The notes under the pieces were generated by a model that did no database searches, was not told the origin of the DNA, and saw only the letters and a list, made by a program, of their open reading frames with translations. This document shows positions 1-10,097 of a stretch of DNA of 64,000 bases, piece after piece. Origin of the DNA: Aeromicrobium massiliense JC14 (lineage in GTDB: Bacteria > Actinomycetota > Actinomycetes > Propionibacteriales > Nocardioidaceae); contig NZ_HE978636.1 of NCBI RefSeq assembly GCF_000312105.1, positions 585,642 through 649,641 on the forward strand, read 5' to 3'. A program made the position numbers and the translations under genes. Position 1 is the first letter of the stretch. Each line of letters opens with the position of its first letter.

Positions 1-809
1 GCCCGGACGTGTGCCTGGAGCGCAACCCGCGGCTGGTCTACGCGCGCATGACCGGCTGGGGCCAGACCGGCCCGATGGCCCACCTGGCCGGCCACGACAT
101 CAACTACATCGGCCTCACCGGCGCGCTGCACGCGATCGGCACCGCCGACAAGCCGGTGCCGCCGGTCAACCTGCTCGGCGACTTCGGCGGCGGCTCGATG
201 CTGCTGGTGCAGGGCGTCCTGGCGGCGCTCGTCGAGCGGGGCACGTCCGGCCAGGGGCAGGTCGTGGACGCCGCCATCGTCGACGGCACGTCCAACCTCA
301 TGCAGTTCGTGTGGGCGCTCAAGGCGATCGGCCTGTGGCAGGACGCTCGTGGGGTCAACCTGCTCGACGGCGGCGCCCCGTTCTACGACACCTACCGCTG
401 CAGCGACGGCGGCTGGATGGCCGTGGGGTCGCTCGAGCCGCAGTTCTACGCGCTGCTGCTCGACGGCCTGGGCCTCGACCCGGCCGAGCTCCCGCAGCAG
501 ATGGACCCGACCGGCTGGCCGCGGCTGCGCGAGGTCTTCACCGAGACGTTCGCGTCGCGCACCCGCGACGAGTGGACCAAGGTCTTCGCCGGCACCGACG
601 CGTGCGTCACCCCGGTGCTGACGATGGAGGAGGCCGCGCAGGACGAGCACCTGCGCGCCCGGGGCACGATCGTCGACGTCAACGGCGCCACCCAGTCCGG
701 CCCGGCACCGCGGTTCTCGCGCACGGCGCCGGACGCGCCCACGCCGCCGCCGGTGCCCGGACGCGACAACGACGCCGTGCTGAGCGACTGGGGCGTCGGG
801 TCCGCCTGA
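1..809 (+). CDS. Alpha-methylacyl-CoA racemase, CaiB/BaiF CoA-transferase family (5' truncated by window)
   Basis: The reading frame is open from the first base of the window, so the N-terminus is missing and the GTG at position 9 is probably internal. The visible 269 residues carry GWGQTGP, HDINY, GDFGGG and GSLEP. These correspond to the His, Asp and Glu motifs used for alpha-proton exchange in alpha-methylacyl-CoA racemases such as mycobacterial MCR. The enzyme interconverts R and S 2-methylacyl-CoA thioesters before beta-oxidation of branched fatty acids or sterol side chains. A formyl-CoA-type CoA transferase is the alternative within this family, but HDINY together with GSLEP favours a racemase. 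It ends 12 bp before the folP2-like gene on the same strand. Confidence 0.85.
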   Translation, partial: PDVCLERNPRLVYARMTGWGQTGPMAHLAGHDINYIGLTGALHAIGTADKPVPPVNLLGDFGGGSMLLVQGVLAALVERGTSGQGQVVDAAIVDGTSNLMQFVWALKAIGLWQDARGVNLLDGGAPFYDTYRCSDGGWMAVGSLEPQFYALLLDGLGLDPAELPQQMDPTGWPRLREVFTETFASRTRDEWTKVFAGTDACVTPVLTMEEAAQDEHLRARGTIVDVNGATQSGPAPRFSRTAPDAPTPPPVPGRDNDAVLSDWGVGSA

Positions 810-821
810 CACAATGACGAG

Positions 822-1694
822 GTGAGTGTCGACCTGACCTTCCGGGGGCGCCGGGTCGTGCGCGACCGGGCGCTGGTCATGGCCATCCTCAACCGCACGC
901 CCGACTCGTTCTACGACAAGGGCGCCACGTTCGAGGACGCCGCCGCGATCGAGGCCGCGCACCGGCTCGTCGCCGAGGGCGCCGACGTCCTCGACATCGG
1001 CGGCGTGAAGGCCGGGCCCGGCGACGACGTCGACGAGACCGAGGAGATCCGCCGCACGGTGGGCTTCGTCGAGCGCGTCCGCGCCGAGCTGCCCGACGTG
1101 GTCATCAGCATCGACACCTGGCGCGCATCGGTCGGCCGGGCCGCCATCGAGGCCGGCGCGGACCTGCTCAACGACACCTGGCAGGGCGCCGACCCCGGCC
1201 TGGTCGACGTGGCCGCCGAGCTCGGCGCCGGGTTCGTGTGCTCGCACACCGGTGGCGCGGTGCCCCGCACGCGGCCGTTCCGCGTGGCCTACGACGACGT
1301 CGTGGCCGACGTGGTCGCCGAGACCACCGCCGCGGCCGAGCGCCTGGTCGCCCGCGGGGTGCCACGCGAGGGCATCCTCATCGACCCCACCCACGACTTC
1401 GGCAAGAACACCTGGCACGGGCTGGAGCTGCTGCGCCGGGCCGACGAGCTCGTCGCTACCGGATGGCCGGTGCTCATGGCGCTGAGCAACAAGGACTTCG
1501 TCGGCGAGACGCTCGGCGGACTGCCGCCGGCCGAGCGCGGCGAGGGCACGCTCGCGGCCACCGCGCTGGCGGCGCACGCCGGGGCGGCGATGTTCCGCTC
1601 GCACGATGTCGGCGGCACCCGCCGGGTGCTCGAGCTGGTCGCCAGCGTGCGCGGCGACCGCCCGCCCGGACGTGTGGTGCGCGGTCTTGCCTGA
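822..1694 (+). CDS. folP2: FolP2-type dihydropteroate synthase paralogue
   Basis: A 290-residue TIM-barrel protein of the dihydropteroate synthase family, with a GTG start. The N-terminal signature reads LNRTPDSFYDKG where true DHPS has LNVTPDSFSDGG. The pterin/sulfonamide loop, normally GGESTRPG, reads GGVKAGPG here, so the STR residues are absent. SNKDFVGE and the C-terminal RSHDV motif are retained. These departures, and the overlapping gpgS downstream, match the mycobacterial FolP2-GpgS arrangement. FolP2 paralogues are reported not to replace FolP1, so a role linked to glucosylglycerate or polymethylated polysaccharide metabolism is possible, but that is inference. Confidence 0.85.
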   Translation: MSVDLTFRGRRVVRDRALVMAILNRTPDSFYDKGATFEDAAAIEAAHRLVAEGADVLDIGGVKAGPGDDVDETEEIRRTVGFVERVRAELPDVVISIDTWRASVGRAAIEAGADLLNDTWQGADPGLVDVAAELGAGFVCSHTGGAVPRTRPFRVAYDDVVADVVAETTAAAERLVARGVPREGILIDPTHDFGKNTWHGLELLRRADELVATGWPVLMALSNKDFVGETLGGLPPAERGEGTLAATALAAHAGAAMFRSHDVGGTRRVLELVASVRGDRPPGRVVRGLA

Positions 1695-2562
1695 CCTCGA
1701 CCCCGCTCGCGCCTGGCTGGCGCGACGCACCTACCCGCGCGCCGAGCACGACACCGCCGCCCTGGTCGCCGCCAAGGCGGGCCGGCGCACGTCCGTGCTG
1801 CTCCCGGCCCGCAACGAGGGCGAGACGCTCGGTCCGATCCTGCGCGACCTCGCCCGGCTGACCGCCTCCGGGCTGGTCGACGAGGTGCTGGTCGTCGACT
1901 CGCGCTCGTCCGACGGCACCGCCGCGGTCGCTCGGGAGGCCGGCGTGCGCGTCGTCGAGGTGCCCGCCGACGGCCCCGACCTCGGCAAGGGCGGCGCGAT
2001 GCGCGCCGGGCTCGCCGCCATGACCGGCGACCTGGGCGTGTTCCTTGACGCCGACGTCGAGGGCGGCGCCGCGGCGTTCGCCACCGCGCTGCTCGCTCCC
2101 CTGCTGGCCGACCCGGCGCTGGTGCTGGTCAAGGGCTTCTACCGGCGGCCGGGCAGCGGCGGTCGGGTCACCGAGCTCGTCGCCCGACCCCTGCTCAGCC
2201 GGCACGAGCCGCGGCTGTCCGGCCTAATGCAGCCACTGTCGGGCGAGGCGGGCTTCCGCCGCGACGCACTGCTGCGGCTGCCGCTCGTCTCGGGCTACGG
2301 CGTCGAGACCGGCATGCTGCTGTCGGTCCTGCGCGCCCACGGCCTGGACGCGCTGGGCCAGGTCGACCTCGGCGAGCGCCGCCACCGCTCGCAGGACCTC
2401 GTCGCGCTCGGCGCCATGGCCCTGCAGGTGCAGGCCGCCCACGACCTCGTCACCGGTGGCGCCGACGTGGTCGAGGACGACCACGTGACGTTCGCCGGCG
2501 AGCCGCCCGAGCTGGTGGCCCACCGCGTCGTCACCCGGCTGCTGCCGCCGATCGACGCCTGA
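1687..2562 (+). CDS. gpgS: Glucosyl-3-phosphoglycerate synthase (GT81)
   Basis: A GT-A fold glycosyltransferase that moves glucose from an NDP-glucose donor to 3-phosphoglycerate, the first step towards glucosylglycerate and methylglucose lipopolysaccharide. The N-terminal nucleotide-binding stretch reads SVLLPARNEGETL. A DAD triad in FLDADVEGG is the metal/nucleotide DxD motif. LVKGFYRRPG, GGRVTELVARPLL, SGYGVETG and LGERRHR closely follow mycobacterial GpgS. The start is uncertain: TTG 1687 overlaps folP2 by 8 bp and fits the family N-terminus, GTG 1672 is an in-frame alternative, and an ATG at 1606 would add residues that look like out-of-frame folP2. About 291 residues, somewhat short for the family. 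Confidence 0.85.
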   Translation: MPDLDPARAWLARRTYPRAEHDTAALVAAKAGRRTSVLLPARNEGETLGPILRDLARLTASGLVDEVLVVDSRSSDGTAAVAREAGVRVVEVPADGPDLGKGGAMRAGLAAMTGDLGVFLDADVEGGAAAFATALLAPLLADPALVLVKGFYRRPGSGGRVTELVARPLLSRHEPRLSGLMQPLSGEAGFRRDALLRLPLVSGYGVETGMLLSVLRAHGLDALGQVDLGERRHRSQDLVALGAMALQVQAAHDLVTGGADVVEDDHVTFAGEPPELVAHRVVTRLLPPIDA

Positions 2563-2621
2563 GCCCGCTCGTCCTCCCCTAGTCCGCGGCACAGCCGGGC
2601 GGTCGGGGCTACGCTCGCGGC

Positions 2622-3329
2622 ATGTCCGTGCTGACCCCCGACCAGCTGGCCGCGCTGTACGACTTCCCGGCCGAGGCCGACCGACGGCCGTGGGTGCGCA
2701 CGATGTTCGTGGCCACCCTCGACGGCGCGGCCGCGGACCCGTCCGGCCGCTCGGGGTCGCTCGGCGGCGAGGCCGACACCGCGGTGTTCCACGTGGCACG
2801 GTCGCTGGCCGACGTCGTGCTCGTGGGGGCGGGCACGGCGCGGGCCGAGGGCTACGGTCCGGCGGAGTTCGACGCGGACGCCGCCGAGCGCCGGTCCCGG
2901 CACCACCGCGATGCTGCGCTGCCGATCGCCGTGGTCTCGCGCCGGCTCGACGTCCCCGAGCCCCTGCTCGTGCCCGGCACGCTCGTGGTGACCACCGCCG
3001 ACGCCCCGCGGCGCGAGCGCGACCGGCTGGCCGAGACCGTCGAGGTGCTGGCGCACGGCGAGGGACGCGTGCACTGGCGCCGCGTGCTGGCCGACCTCGC
3101 CGAGCGCGGCCTTCGCCGGGTCCAGTGCGAGGGCGGGCCGAGCCTGCACGGCGAGCTCGTCGGCGAGGACCTGGTGGACGAGCTGTGCCTGACCGTCGCG
3201 CCGGTGCTCACCACCGGCGACGCGCCGCGCATCGCCCACGGCGGCGACCCGGTCGACCGGCCCATGACCCTGGCCCACTGCGTCCCGGCCGGCGACGTCC
3301 TGCTCACCCGCTGGCTCCGCGCCCACTGA
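2622..3329 (+). CDS. Pyrimidine reductase family protein (RibD C-terminal domain)
   Basis: A 235-residue protein of the RibD C-terminal/dihydrofolate-reductase-like fold. It has the typical FVATLDG opening, GSLGGEAD, VVLVGAGTARAEGY near residue 70 and the conserved CEGGPSLHGELV block near residue 170. Members reduce the ribosylamino-pyrimidine of riboflavin synthesis, or act as uncharacterised NADPH-dependent reductases. The deaminase half of RibD is absent and there are no rib genes nearby, so the substrate cannot be assigned. ATG start, 59 bp after gpgS. The gene is followed by a palindromic terminator repeat shared with convergent serA. Confidence 0.8.
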   Translation: MSVLTPDQLAALYDFPAEADRRPWVRTMFVATLDGAAADPSGRSGSLGGEADTAVFHVARSLADVVLVGAGTARAEGYGPAEFDADAAERRSRHHRDAALPIAVVSRRLDVPEPLLVPGTLVVTTADAPRRERDRLAETVEVLAHGEGRVHWRRVLADLAERGLRRVQCEGGPSLHGELVGEDLVDELCLTVAPVLTTGDAPRIAHGGDPVDRPMTLAHCVPAGDVLLTRWLRAH

Positions 3330-3343
3330 CCACCACCGCGCCC

Positions 3344-3406
3344 GTCGGTTTCCCTGGGGCCCCAGGGAAACCGACAGGACCCCGGGAAGCATCCCGGGGT
3401 CCTGTC
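3344..3406. repeat. Palindrome plus hairpin repeat, copy A (bidirectional terminator)
   Basis: Bases 3344-3375 form a perfect 32-bp palindrome with left half GTCGGTTTCCCTGGGG. Bases 3373-3387 and 3392-3406 form a second perfect 15-bp stem (GACAGGACCCCGGGA) with loop AGCA. The two structures share GAC at 3373-3375, so they compete in RNA. It lies between convergent genes (reductase and serA). An inverted, slightly diverged copy occurs at 13909-13969, again between convergent genes. Confidence 0.85.
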
Positions 3407-3438
3407 AGGTTGCCGGGGGTCTCGCCCCCCGACGCAGC

Positions 3439-4692
3439 TCAGCTCAGCTGGCGCAGGCGCACCGTCTCGGGCATGGACGCCAGCTCGGCCAGCACGTCGG
3501 GGCCGACCTCGGCCGCGACCTCGGTGATGACGTAGCCGACCTCACCGCGCGTGCTGAGCGACTGCGACTCGATGTTGACCTCGTGGTCGCCGAGGATGCC
3601 GTTGATGCGGGCGAGCACGCCCGGCGCGTTCTGGTGCAGGTGCGCCAGGCGGTGCCGCTGGCCGTCGCTCTTGAGCGTGATCTCGGGCAGGTTCACGCTC
3701 AGCGACGTGCCGCCGAACGCGGTGTACGTGCGCAGCTTCGAGGCGACGAAGCGGCCGATGTCCTGCTGCGCCTCCTCGGTCGAGCCACCCACGTGCGGGG
3801 TGAGGATCACGTTGGCCAGCCCCTGCAGCTCGGACACGAACGGGTCGCCCTGGGCCTTCGGCTCCACCGGGAAGACGTCCAGCGCGGCCCCGGCGATGTG
3901 GCCGGACTCGATGTGCTGGCGCAGCGCGGCGGTGTCGACGGCGATGCCGCGCGACAGGTTGAGGAACAGCGAGCGCGGCTTCATGCGGCGCATCTCCTCG
4001 TCGCCGAACAGGCCGGCGTTGCCCGGACGTCCGTCGACGTGCAGCGTGACGACGTCGGAGACCTCGAGCAGCTCCTCCAGCGTCGAGCAGCGACGCGCGT
4101 TGCCGAGCGCGAGCTTGTCGTCGATGTCGTAGAAGACGACCGACATGCCCAGCGCCTCGGCGACGACCGACAGCTGGCTGCCGATGTTGCCGTAGCCGAC
4201 GATGCCGACCGTGCGGCCGCGCACCTCGTGGCTGCCGGCGGCGGACTTGTTCCACACGCCCGCGTGCATGCTCGTCGACTTCTCGTGCAGGCGGCGCGCG
4301 AGCGAGATGATCTCGGCGATCGCCAGCTCGACGACGCTGCGCGTGTTGGAGTACGGCGCGTTGAACACGGCGACGCCGTGGCGCGTGGTGGCGGCCAGGT
4401 CGATCTGGTTCGTGCCGATGCAGAAGGCGCCGATGGCGAGCAACGAGTCGGCGGCCTGCAGCACCTTCTCGGTGATGTAGGTCGTCGAGCGGATGCCGAG
4501 CACGTGGACGCCGGCGATCTTCTCGATCAGCTCGTCCTCGGACAGCGCCCGGGTCATCGTCTCGACCTGGTAGCCCTTGCCGCGCAGGAAGTCGGCTCCG
4601 TCGGCGTGGATGTTCTCCAGCAGCAGGACGCGGACCTCGGCGTCGTCGACGCGCTCGGGCAGGGTGGACGTGGCGGTCATGCTCATCATCAT
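3439..4692 (-). CDS. serA: D-3-phosphoglycerate dehydrogenase, short E. coli-like form
   Basis: Oxidises 3-phosphoglycerate to 3-phosphohydroxypyruvate, the first step of serine synthesis. The protein has 417 residues. A Rossmann NAD motif, VGIVGYGNIGSQL, lies at about residues 162-174. The catalytic Arg/Glu/His are in LNLSRG, FPVEPK and LTPHVGGS. A C-terminal ACT domain from about residue 345 (NAPGVLARINGIL) is the serine-feedback domain. The length resembles E. coli SerA rather than the roughly 528-residue actinobacterial type with an extra ASB domain. The first of three consecutive ATG codons at 4692 follows GGAGGAG by 7 bp. A GntR-like operator lies about 85 bp upstream. Confidence 0.93.
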   Translation of the reverse strand: MMMSMTATSTLPERVDDAEVRVLLLENIHADGADFLRGKGYQVETMTRALSEDELIEKIAGVHVLGIRSTTYITEKVLQAADSLLAIGAFCIGTNQIDLAATTRHGVAVFNAPYSNTRSVVELAIAEIISLARRLHEKSTSMHAGVWNKSAAGSHEVRGRTVGIVGYGNIGSQLSVVAEALGMSVVFYDIDDKLALGNARRCSTLEELLEVSDVVTLHVDGRPGNAGLFGDEEMRRMKPRSLFLNLSRGIAVDTAALRQHIESGHIAGAALDVFPVEPKAQGDPFVSELQGLANVILTPHVGGSTEEAQQDIGRFVASKLRTYTAFGGTSLSVNLPEITLKSDGQRHRLAHLHQNAPGVLARINGILGDHEVNIESQSLSTRGEVGYVITEVAAEVGPDVLAELASMPETVRLRQLS

Positions 4693-4775
4693 GGCGGAAC
4701 TCCTCCAGTCAGCGGTCAGCGGCTGACGTGGGGGCCCAGGCGTACGGTCCCGCGGTCGATCGTCAGCTGCTCCCT

Positions 4776-4789
4776 GGTGGTAGACCACC
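4776..4789. promoter_or_regulatory. Inverted repeat upstream of serA, GntR-like operator candidate
   Basis: GGTGGT-AG-ACCACC is a perfect 6-2-6 inverted repeat containing TGGTAGACCA, a form typical of GntR/FadR-family operators (TGGTnnACCA). It lies about 84 bp upstream of the serA start. No GntR gene is present in the window, so the regulator is unknown. Confidence 0.4.
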
Positions 4790-4874
4790 TCAACGCCAGT
4801 CGCAGCTGCGTGATTCCCAGTCTACGGGACGCTCGGCGGGCGCCCGGACGTCCGTCCGAGCGCCGGACCGGCCG

Positions 4875-5309
4875 TCAGGACTCGGTGGGCGTCCGCCCGG
4901 CGAACATGGCGATCGCCTCCGACGGGACCTCCTGCTCGAGGTTCGCCAGGCGCACCTGCCCCTGGGCGACGAGCCGGCCGTCGGGGCCGACGGTGTCCAG
5001 GTGCCACAGCTGCTGGGAGCGGCCGCGGTGGATCGGCGTCGCCGTCGTGGTGACGGTGTCGCCGACCTTGGCCTGGCGGATGAAGTCGGTGGAGTTGTTC
5101 GTCCCGACCACGACGCCCTTGGTGCCGAGCCACACCTGGCCGGCGATGCTCGCGGTCGACTCGTGGACGGCGCAGTAGACGCCGCCGTGCGGGATGCCGA
5201 AGGGCTGCAGGTGCTGCTCGCCGAGGGTCAGCCGCACGACGACCTTGTCCGGGCCGACCTCCACGTGCTCGACGCCGAGGATGCCGTCCAGTCCGGGGTT
5301 CTGAGTCAT
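4875..5309 (-). CDS. PaaI-family hotdog-fold acyl-CoA thioesterase
   Basis: A single hotdog-fold protein of 144 residues. The signature PFGIPHGGVYCAVHESTAS contains the HGG turn and the Glu expected in PaaI/YbgC/MenI-type thioesterases. GTNNSTDFIRQAKVGD forms the central sheet strand. The reaction would be hydrolysis of an aryl- or acyl-CoA. DHNA-CoA thioesterase of menaquinone synthesis is one plausible role but the context does not show it. ATG start. The gene is divergent from the copper operon across a 142-bp region holding the CsoR box. Confidence 0.8.
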   Translation of the reverse strand: MTQNPGLDGILGVEHVEVGPDKVVVRLTLGEQHLQPFGIPHGGVYCAVHESTASIAGQVWLGTKGVVVGTNNSTDFIRQAKVGDTVTTTATPIHRGRSQQLWHLDTVGPDGRLVAQGQVRLANLEQEVPSEAIAMFAGRTPTES

Positions 5310-5407
5310 GTCCGCACCCTAGCCAGGACCCCGATCCGCCGGAACGCGACGTGGGTAGGGGTTCCTGATCCCGGTCGAGGGACGGCCGCGGCGCCCGCTT
5401 GAATCCG

Positions 5408-5424
5408 ATACCCCCCGGGGGTAT
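5408..5424. promoter_or_regulatory. CsoR operator box
   Basis: ATACCCCCCGGGGGTAT is a near-perfect palindrome 28 bp upstream of csoR and matches the GC-tract operators flanked by TA that CsoR repressors bind. It probably gives copper-released autoregulation of csoR-copZ-copA. Confidence 0.8.
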
Positions 5425-5451
5425 GTTCGAGAGCGAGCGAAGGAGCCCGAC

Positions 5452-5751
5452 ATGGATCACGACCACCAGCACCCCGGATACAGCGACGACAAGGCCGCCG
5501 TCCTCAAGCGGCTGCGCCGCGTCGAGGGACAGGTGCGCGGCCTCACGCGCATGGTCGAGGAGGACACGTACTGCATCGACGTCCTCACCCAGGTCGCGGC
5601 GACCACCAAGGCGCTCGAGGCCGTCGCACTGAAGCTGCTCGAGGAGCACCTGGCCCACTGCGTCGTCGACGCGGCACGCGCCGGGGGTCCCGAGGCCGAC
5701 ATCAAGGTCAAGGAAGCCACCGACGCCATCGCGCGCCTGGTCCGCTCCTGA
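5452..5751 (+). CDS. csoR: Copper-sensing repressor CsoR
   Basis: A 99-residue all-helical DUF156 repressor. The Cu(I) ligands of the family are visible as Cys41 (TYCIDV), His66 and Cys70 (EEHLAHC). Arg and Glu in LKRLRRVEGQVRGL (residues 18-31) form the DNA-contacting helix. An N-terminal His-rich stretch (MDHDHQH) is extra. Cu(I) binding releases the operator and derepresses the operon. It is first gene of csoR-copZ-copA, 27 bp downstream of its own operator-like palindrome. Confidence 0.93.
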   Translation: MDHDHQHPGYSDDKAAVLKRLRRVEGQVRGLTRMVEEDTYCIDVLTQVAATTKALEAVALKLLEEHLAHCVVDAARAGGPEADIKVKEATDAIARLVRS

Positions 5752-5776
5752 CGCCCACCACCGAGAGGACATCACC

Positions 5777-6009
5777 ATGAGCACCAGCACCTACCGCGTC
5801 ACCGGCATGACCTGCGGCCACTGCGTCAGCGCGGTCACCGAGGAGATCAGCGCGCTGCCCGGTGTCACCGACGTCGCCGTCGACCTCGTGAAGGGCGGCA
5901 CGTCCACCGTCACGGTCACCAGCGACGCCGGCCTGGACGAGTCCGCGGTCGCCGGAGCGGTCGACGAGGCCGGGTACGCCCTGGCCGGACCGCGCGACCT
6001 CCCGCTCGC

Positions 6010-6013
<4 letters not shown>
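5777..6013 (+). CDS. copZ: Copper chaperone CopZ (HMA domain)
   Basis: A single heavy-metal-associated domain of 78 residues. GMTCGHC at residues 10-16 supplies the CxxC Cu(I) site. The remainder follows the beta-alpha-beta-beta-alpha-beta plan up to EAGYALAG. It shuttles Cu(I) to CopA. It lies 25 bp after csoR with GAGAGGA as ribosome site, and its stop overlaps the copA start by 4 bp (ATGA), so translation is probably coupled. Confidence 0.92.
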
Positions 6014-8255
<2,242 letters not shown>

Positions 8256-8259
<4 letters not shown>

Positions 8260-8870
8260 GTCCGGGCGACGGCCCGCAGGATGAACGCGACCACGTGGTC
8301 CTCGTCGGCCTCGGTGGGCGCGACCTCCTCGCGGGCCAGTCGCTCGACCCGGTTCAGCAGCACCGCCGCCGCGGCGTGCGTGTCGCGGGTCGGGTCCTGC
8401 GTGCCGAGCGCGAGGGCCGGCACGACGAACAGCTTGGCGAAGGCGTCCTCGAGCGACTGACGGCCGCGCGCGACCGGCGGCGCCGTGGCCAGCAGGGTGT
8501 GCATCCGGTTCGCTCCCCCGACCGCCGCGAGGTCGGCCAGCACCGCCGCCACGGCGGCGCGGATCTTGCCGCGGCTTCCGGCCTGGTCAGCCATCCGCTG
8601 CTGGGCGTGGGCGACGATGCGCCGGACGTCGTCCTCGACCACGGCGGTCACGAACGCGTCCTTGCCGGCGAAGTAGCGGTAGAAGGCGTCGATCGAGACG
8701 CCCGCCTCCCGGACGACGTCGGCGACCTTGACCGGCTCGCCGCGGCGCAGCGTGTCGCGGCCGATCTCGACCAGCCGGGCCACCTCGGCCTCGGCGATCT
8801 CGGCTCGTCCGTTGAGCCCGCGGCGCACCGCCTGCTCGGTGATCTCGGTGAAGTCACCCGTCTCGGTCAT
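8256..8870 (-). CDS. TetR-family transcriptional regulator
   Basis: A 204-residue regulator. The N-terminal helix-turn-helix includes [21 protein letters not shown] at about residues 45-65 (HTH plus the YRYF signature). The C-terminal ligand domain is unassigned. The ATG at 8870 has GGAGG 5 bp upstream. It is encoded downstream of and on the same strand as the F420:NADP oxidoreductase gene, separated by 105 bp, so it could control that gene or only itself. A small inverted repeat sits 37 bp upstream. Confidence 0.85.
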
Positions 8871-8906
8871 CCTGACCTCCTCCGCCCGCGGCCCGGGATC
8901 CCAGGG

Positions 8907-8921
8907 CCGAATGTCCTTCGG
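8907..8921. promoter_or_regulatory. Inverted repeat upstream of the TetR gene
   Basis: CCGAA-TGTCC-TTCGG is a short inverted repeat 37 bp upstream of the TetR start. Placement suits autoregulation, but the arms are only 5 bp and may be chance. Confidence 0.25.
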
Positions 8922-8974
8922 AAGAGCAAGAATACCGTTCTGGCGGACCTCTCCGCCATCCGAACCGGTGGTCG

Positions 8975-9652
8975 TCAGACGTCGGTGACGCGCACGCCCG
9001 CGTGCGCCTTGTAGCGGCGGTTGATCGCGATCAGGTTCGCGGTGAGCGCCTCGACCTGGTGGGCGTTGCGCTTGCGTCCGCCGTACACGCCGCGCACGCC
9101 CGGGATGGTCGCGGCCAGCGCTTGCACCAGGTCGGTCGCCTCGCGGTCGTCGTCGCCCAGGACGAGGACGTCGGTGTCGACGCTCGTGACCTCGGGGTCG
9201 TCCAGCAGCACCGCGCTGACGTTGTGGAAGGCGCCCACGACCCGGCTGTCGGTGAGGATCGCGGCGGCCTGCTCGGTCGCCGACCCCTCCTCCACCTTCA
9301 GCGCGAACGGACCCTGCTTGTCGAAGCCGAGCGGGTTCACGCAGTCGACGACGATCTTGCCGTCGAGCTGGGGCTTGAGCTCGGTCAGCAGCTCGCGGTG
9401 CCCGTCCCAGGGGACCACCACCAGCACCACGTCGCCGGCGGCCGCGGCGTCGGCGTTGGCCGCGCCGGTGACGTCGCCGCCGGTCGCCTCGGCCAGCTCG
9501 GCGGCGGTCGCCACGGCCTTCTCGGCGCTGCGACTGCCGAGCACGACGCGCACGCCGGCGGTCGCGAAGCGGCGGGCCAGGCCCCGGCCCTGCGGACCGG
9601 TGCCGCCCAGGACGGCCACGGTCCCGAAGTCGGGTGCGGGCTGCTCGGTCAC
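8975..9652 (-). CDS. npdG: F420-dependent NADP reductase (Fno/NpdG)
   Basis: A 225-residue reductase that moves hydride between NADPH and coenzyme F420. The NADP-binding GGTGPQGRGLARR motif is at residues 16-28, followed by VVLGSRSAEKA, where the SR pair reads the 2'-phosphate. VVPWDGH, DCVNPL, GAFHNVSA and GRKRNAHQVEALT are typical of the family. Its presence implies F420 use by this organism, common in Actinobacteria. GTG start with GAGGAG 6 bp upstream. No other F420 gene is seen in the window. Confidence 0.9.
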   Translation of the reverse strand: MTEQPAPDFGTVAVLGGTGPQGRGLARRFATAGVRVVLGSRSAEKAVATAAELAEATGGDVTGAANADAAAAGDVVLVVVPWDGHRELLTELKPQLDGKIVVDCVNPLGFDKQGPFALKVEEGSATEQAAAILTDSRVVGAFHNVSAVLLDDPEVTSVDTDVLVLGDDDREATDLVQALAATIPGVRGVYGGRKRNAHQVEALTANLIAINRRYKAHAGVRVTDV

Positions 9653-9764
9653 GTCGTGCTCCTCTCGACAGGTGCCTGAAGGCTGTCACATGCGCGGACG
9701 CGCCGCGACGGGTGCCCGACGGCGTGGCCAGGCGGCGCGCGCACCACCGCACTACGATCGGGAC

Positions 9765-10097
9765 GTGACCAACGACCCCACGCGCCCCTCCGTCCTCACC
9801 GTCCCCGTCACGGTGACGATCCCCGAGCGGGTCGGCCTCGGTGGCGGCGCCGTCGTGACCGTGAAGCTCGTCGACTCCAAGAGCGAGGTGCTCGCGGCCA
9901 CCAGCGTCGAGACCACGTCGACCCCGGTCGAGGTCACGCTGCAGGTCGACGTCGCCGACGTCCGCAACCCCCAGCGCCTGTTCCTGTGGGGCCGGCTCAA
10001 CAGCACCGTCGGCGTGTGGGGCACCGTCGAGCTGAAGAAGGTCCGCGACGACGAGACCGAGCTCATGCTCACCCGGGTGGGCGGCGCCGGAGACTGA
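9765..10097 (+). CDS. YbaY-like beta-sandwich protein
   Basis: A small protein of 110 residues. The pattern VPVTVTIPERVGLGGGAVVTV with a later RLFLWGRLN resembles the YbaY domain (Pfam type III secretion lipoprotein chaperone family). It has no signal peptide or lipobox, so it appears cytoplasmic, unlike E. coli YbaY. Its TGA overlaps the ABC exporter start by 1 bp (TGATG), indicating coupled translation. Function is unknown. The GTG start is chosen because the upstream extension of the frame is antisense to npdG. Confidence 0.65.
   Translation: MTNDPTRPSVLTVPVTVTIPERVGLGGGAVVTVKLVDSKSEVLAATSVETTSTPVEVTLQVDVADVRNPQRLFLWGRLNSTVGVWGTVELKKVRDDETELMLTRVGGAGD

Noticed and set aside
1606..1686. 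Earlier start of gpgS at ATG 1606
   Set aside because: The added residues are out-of-frame folP2 codons and have no match to the GpgS N-terminus.
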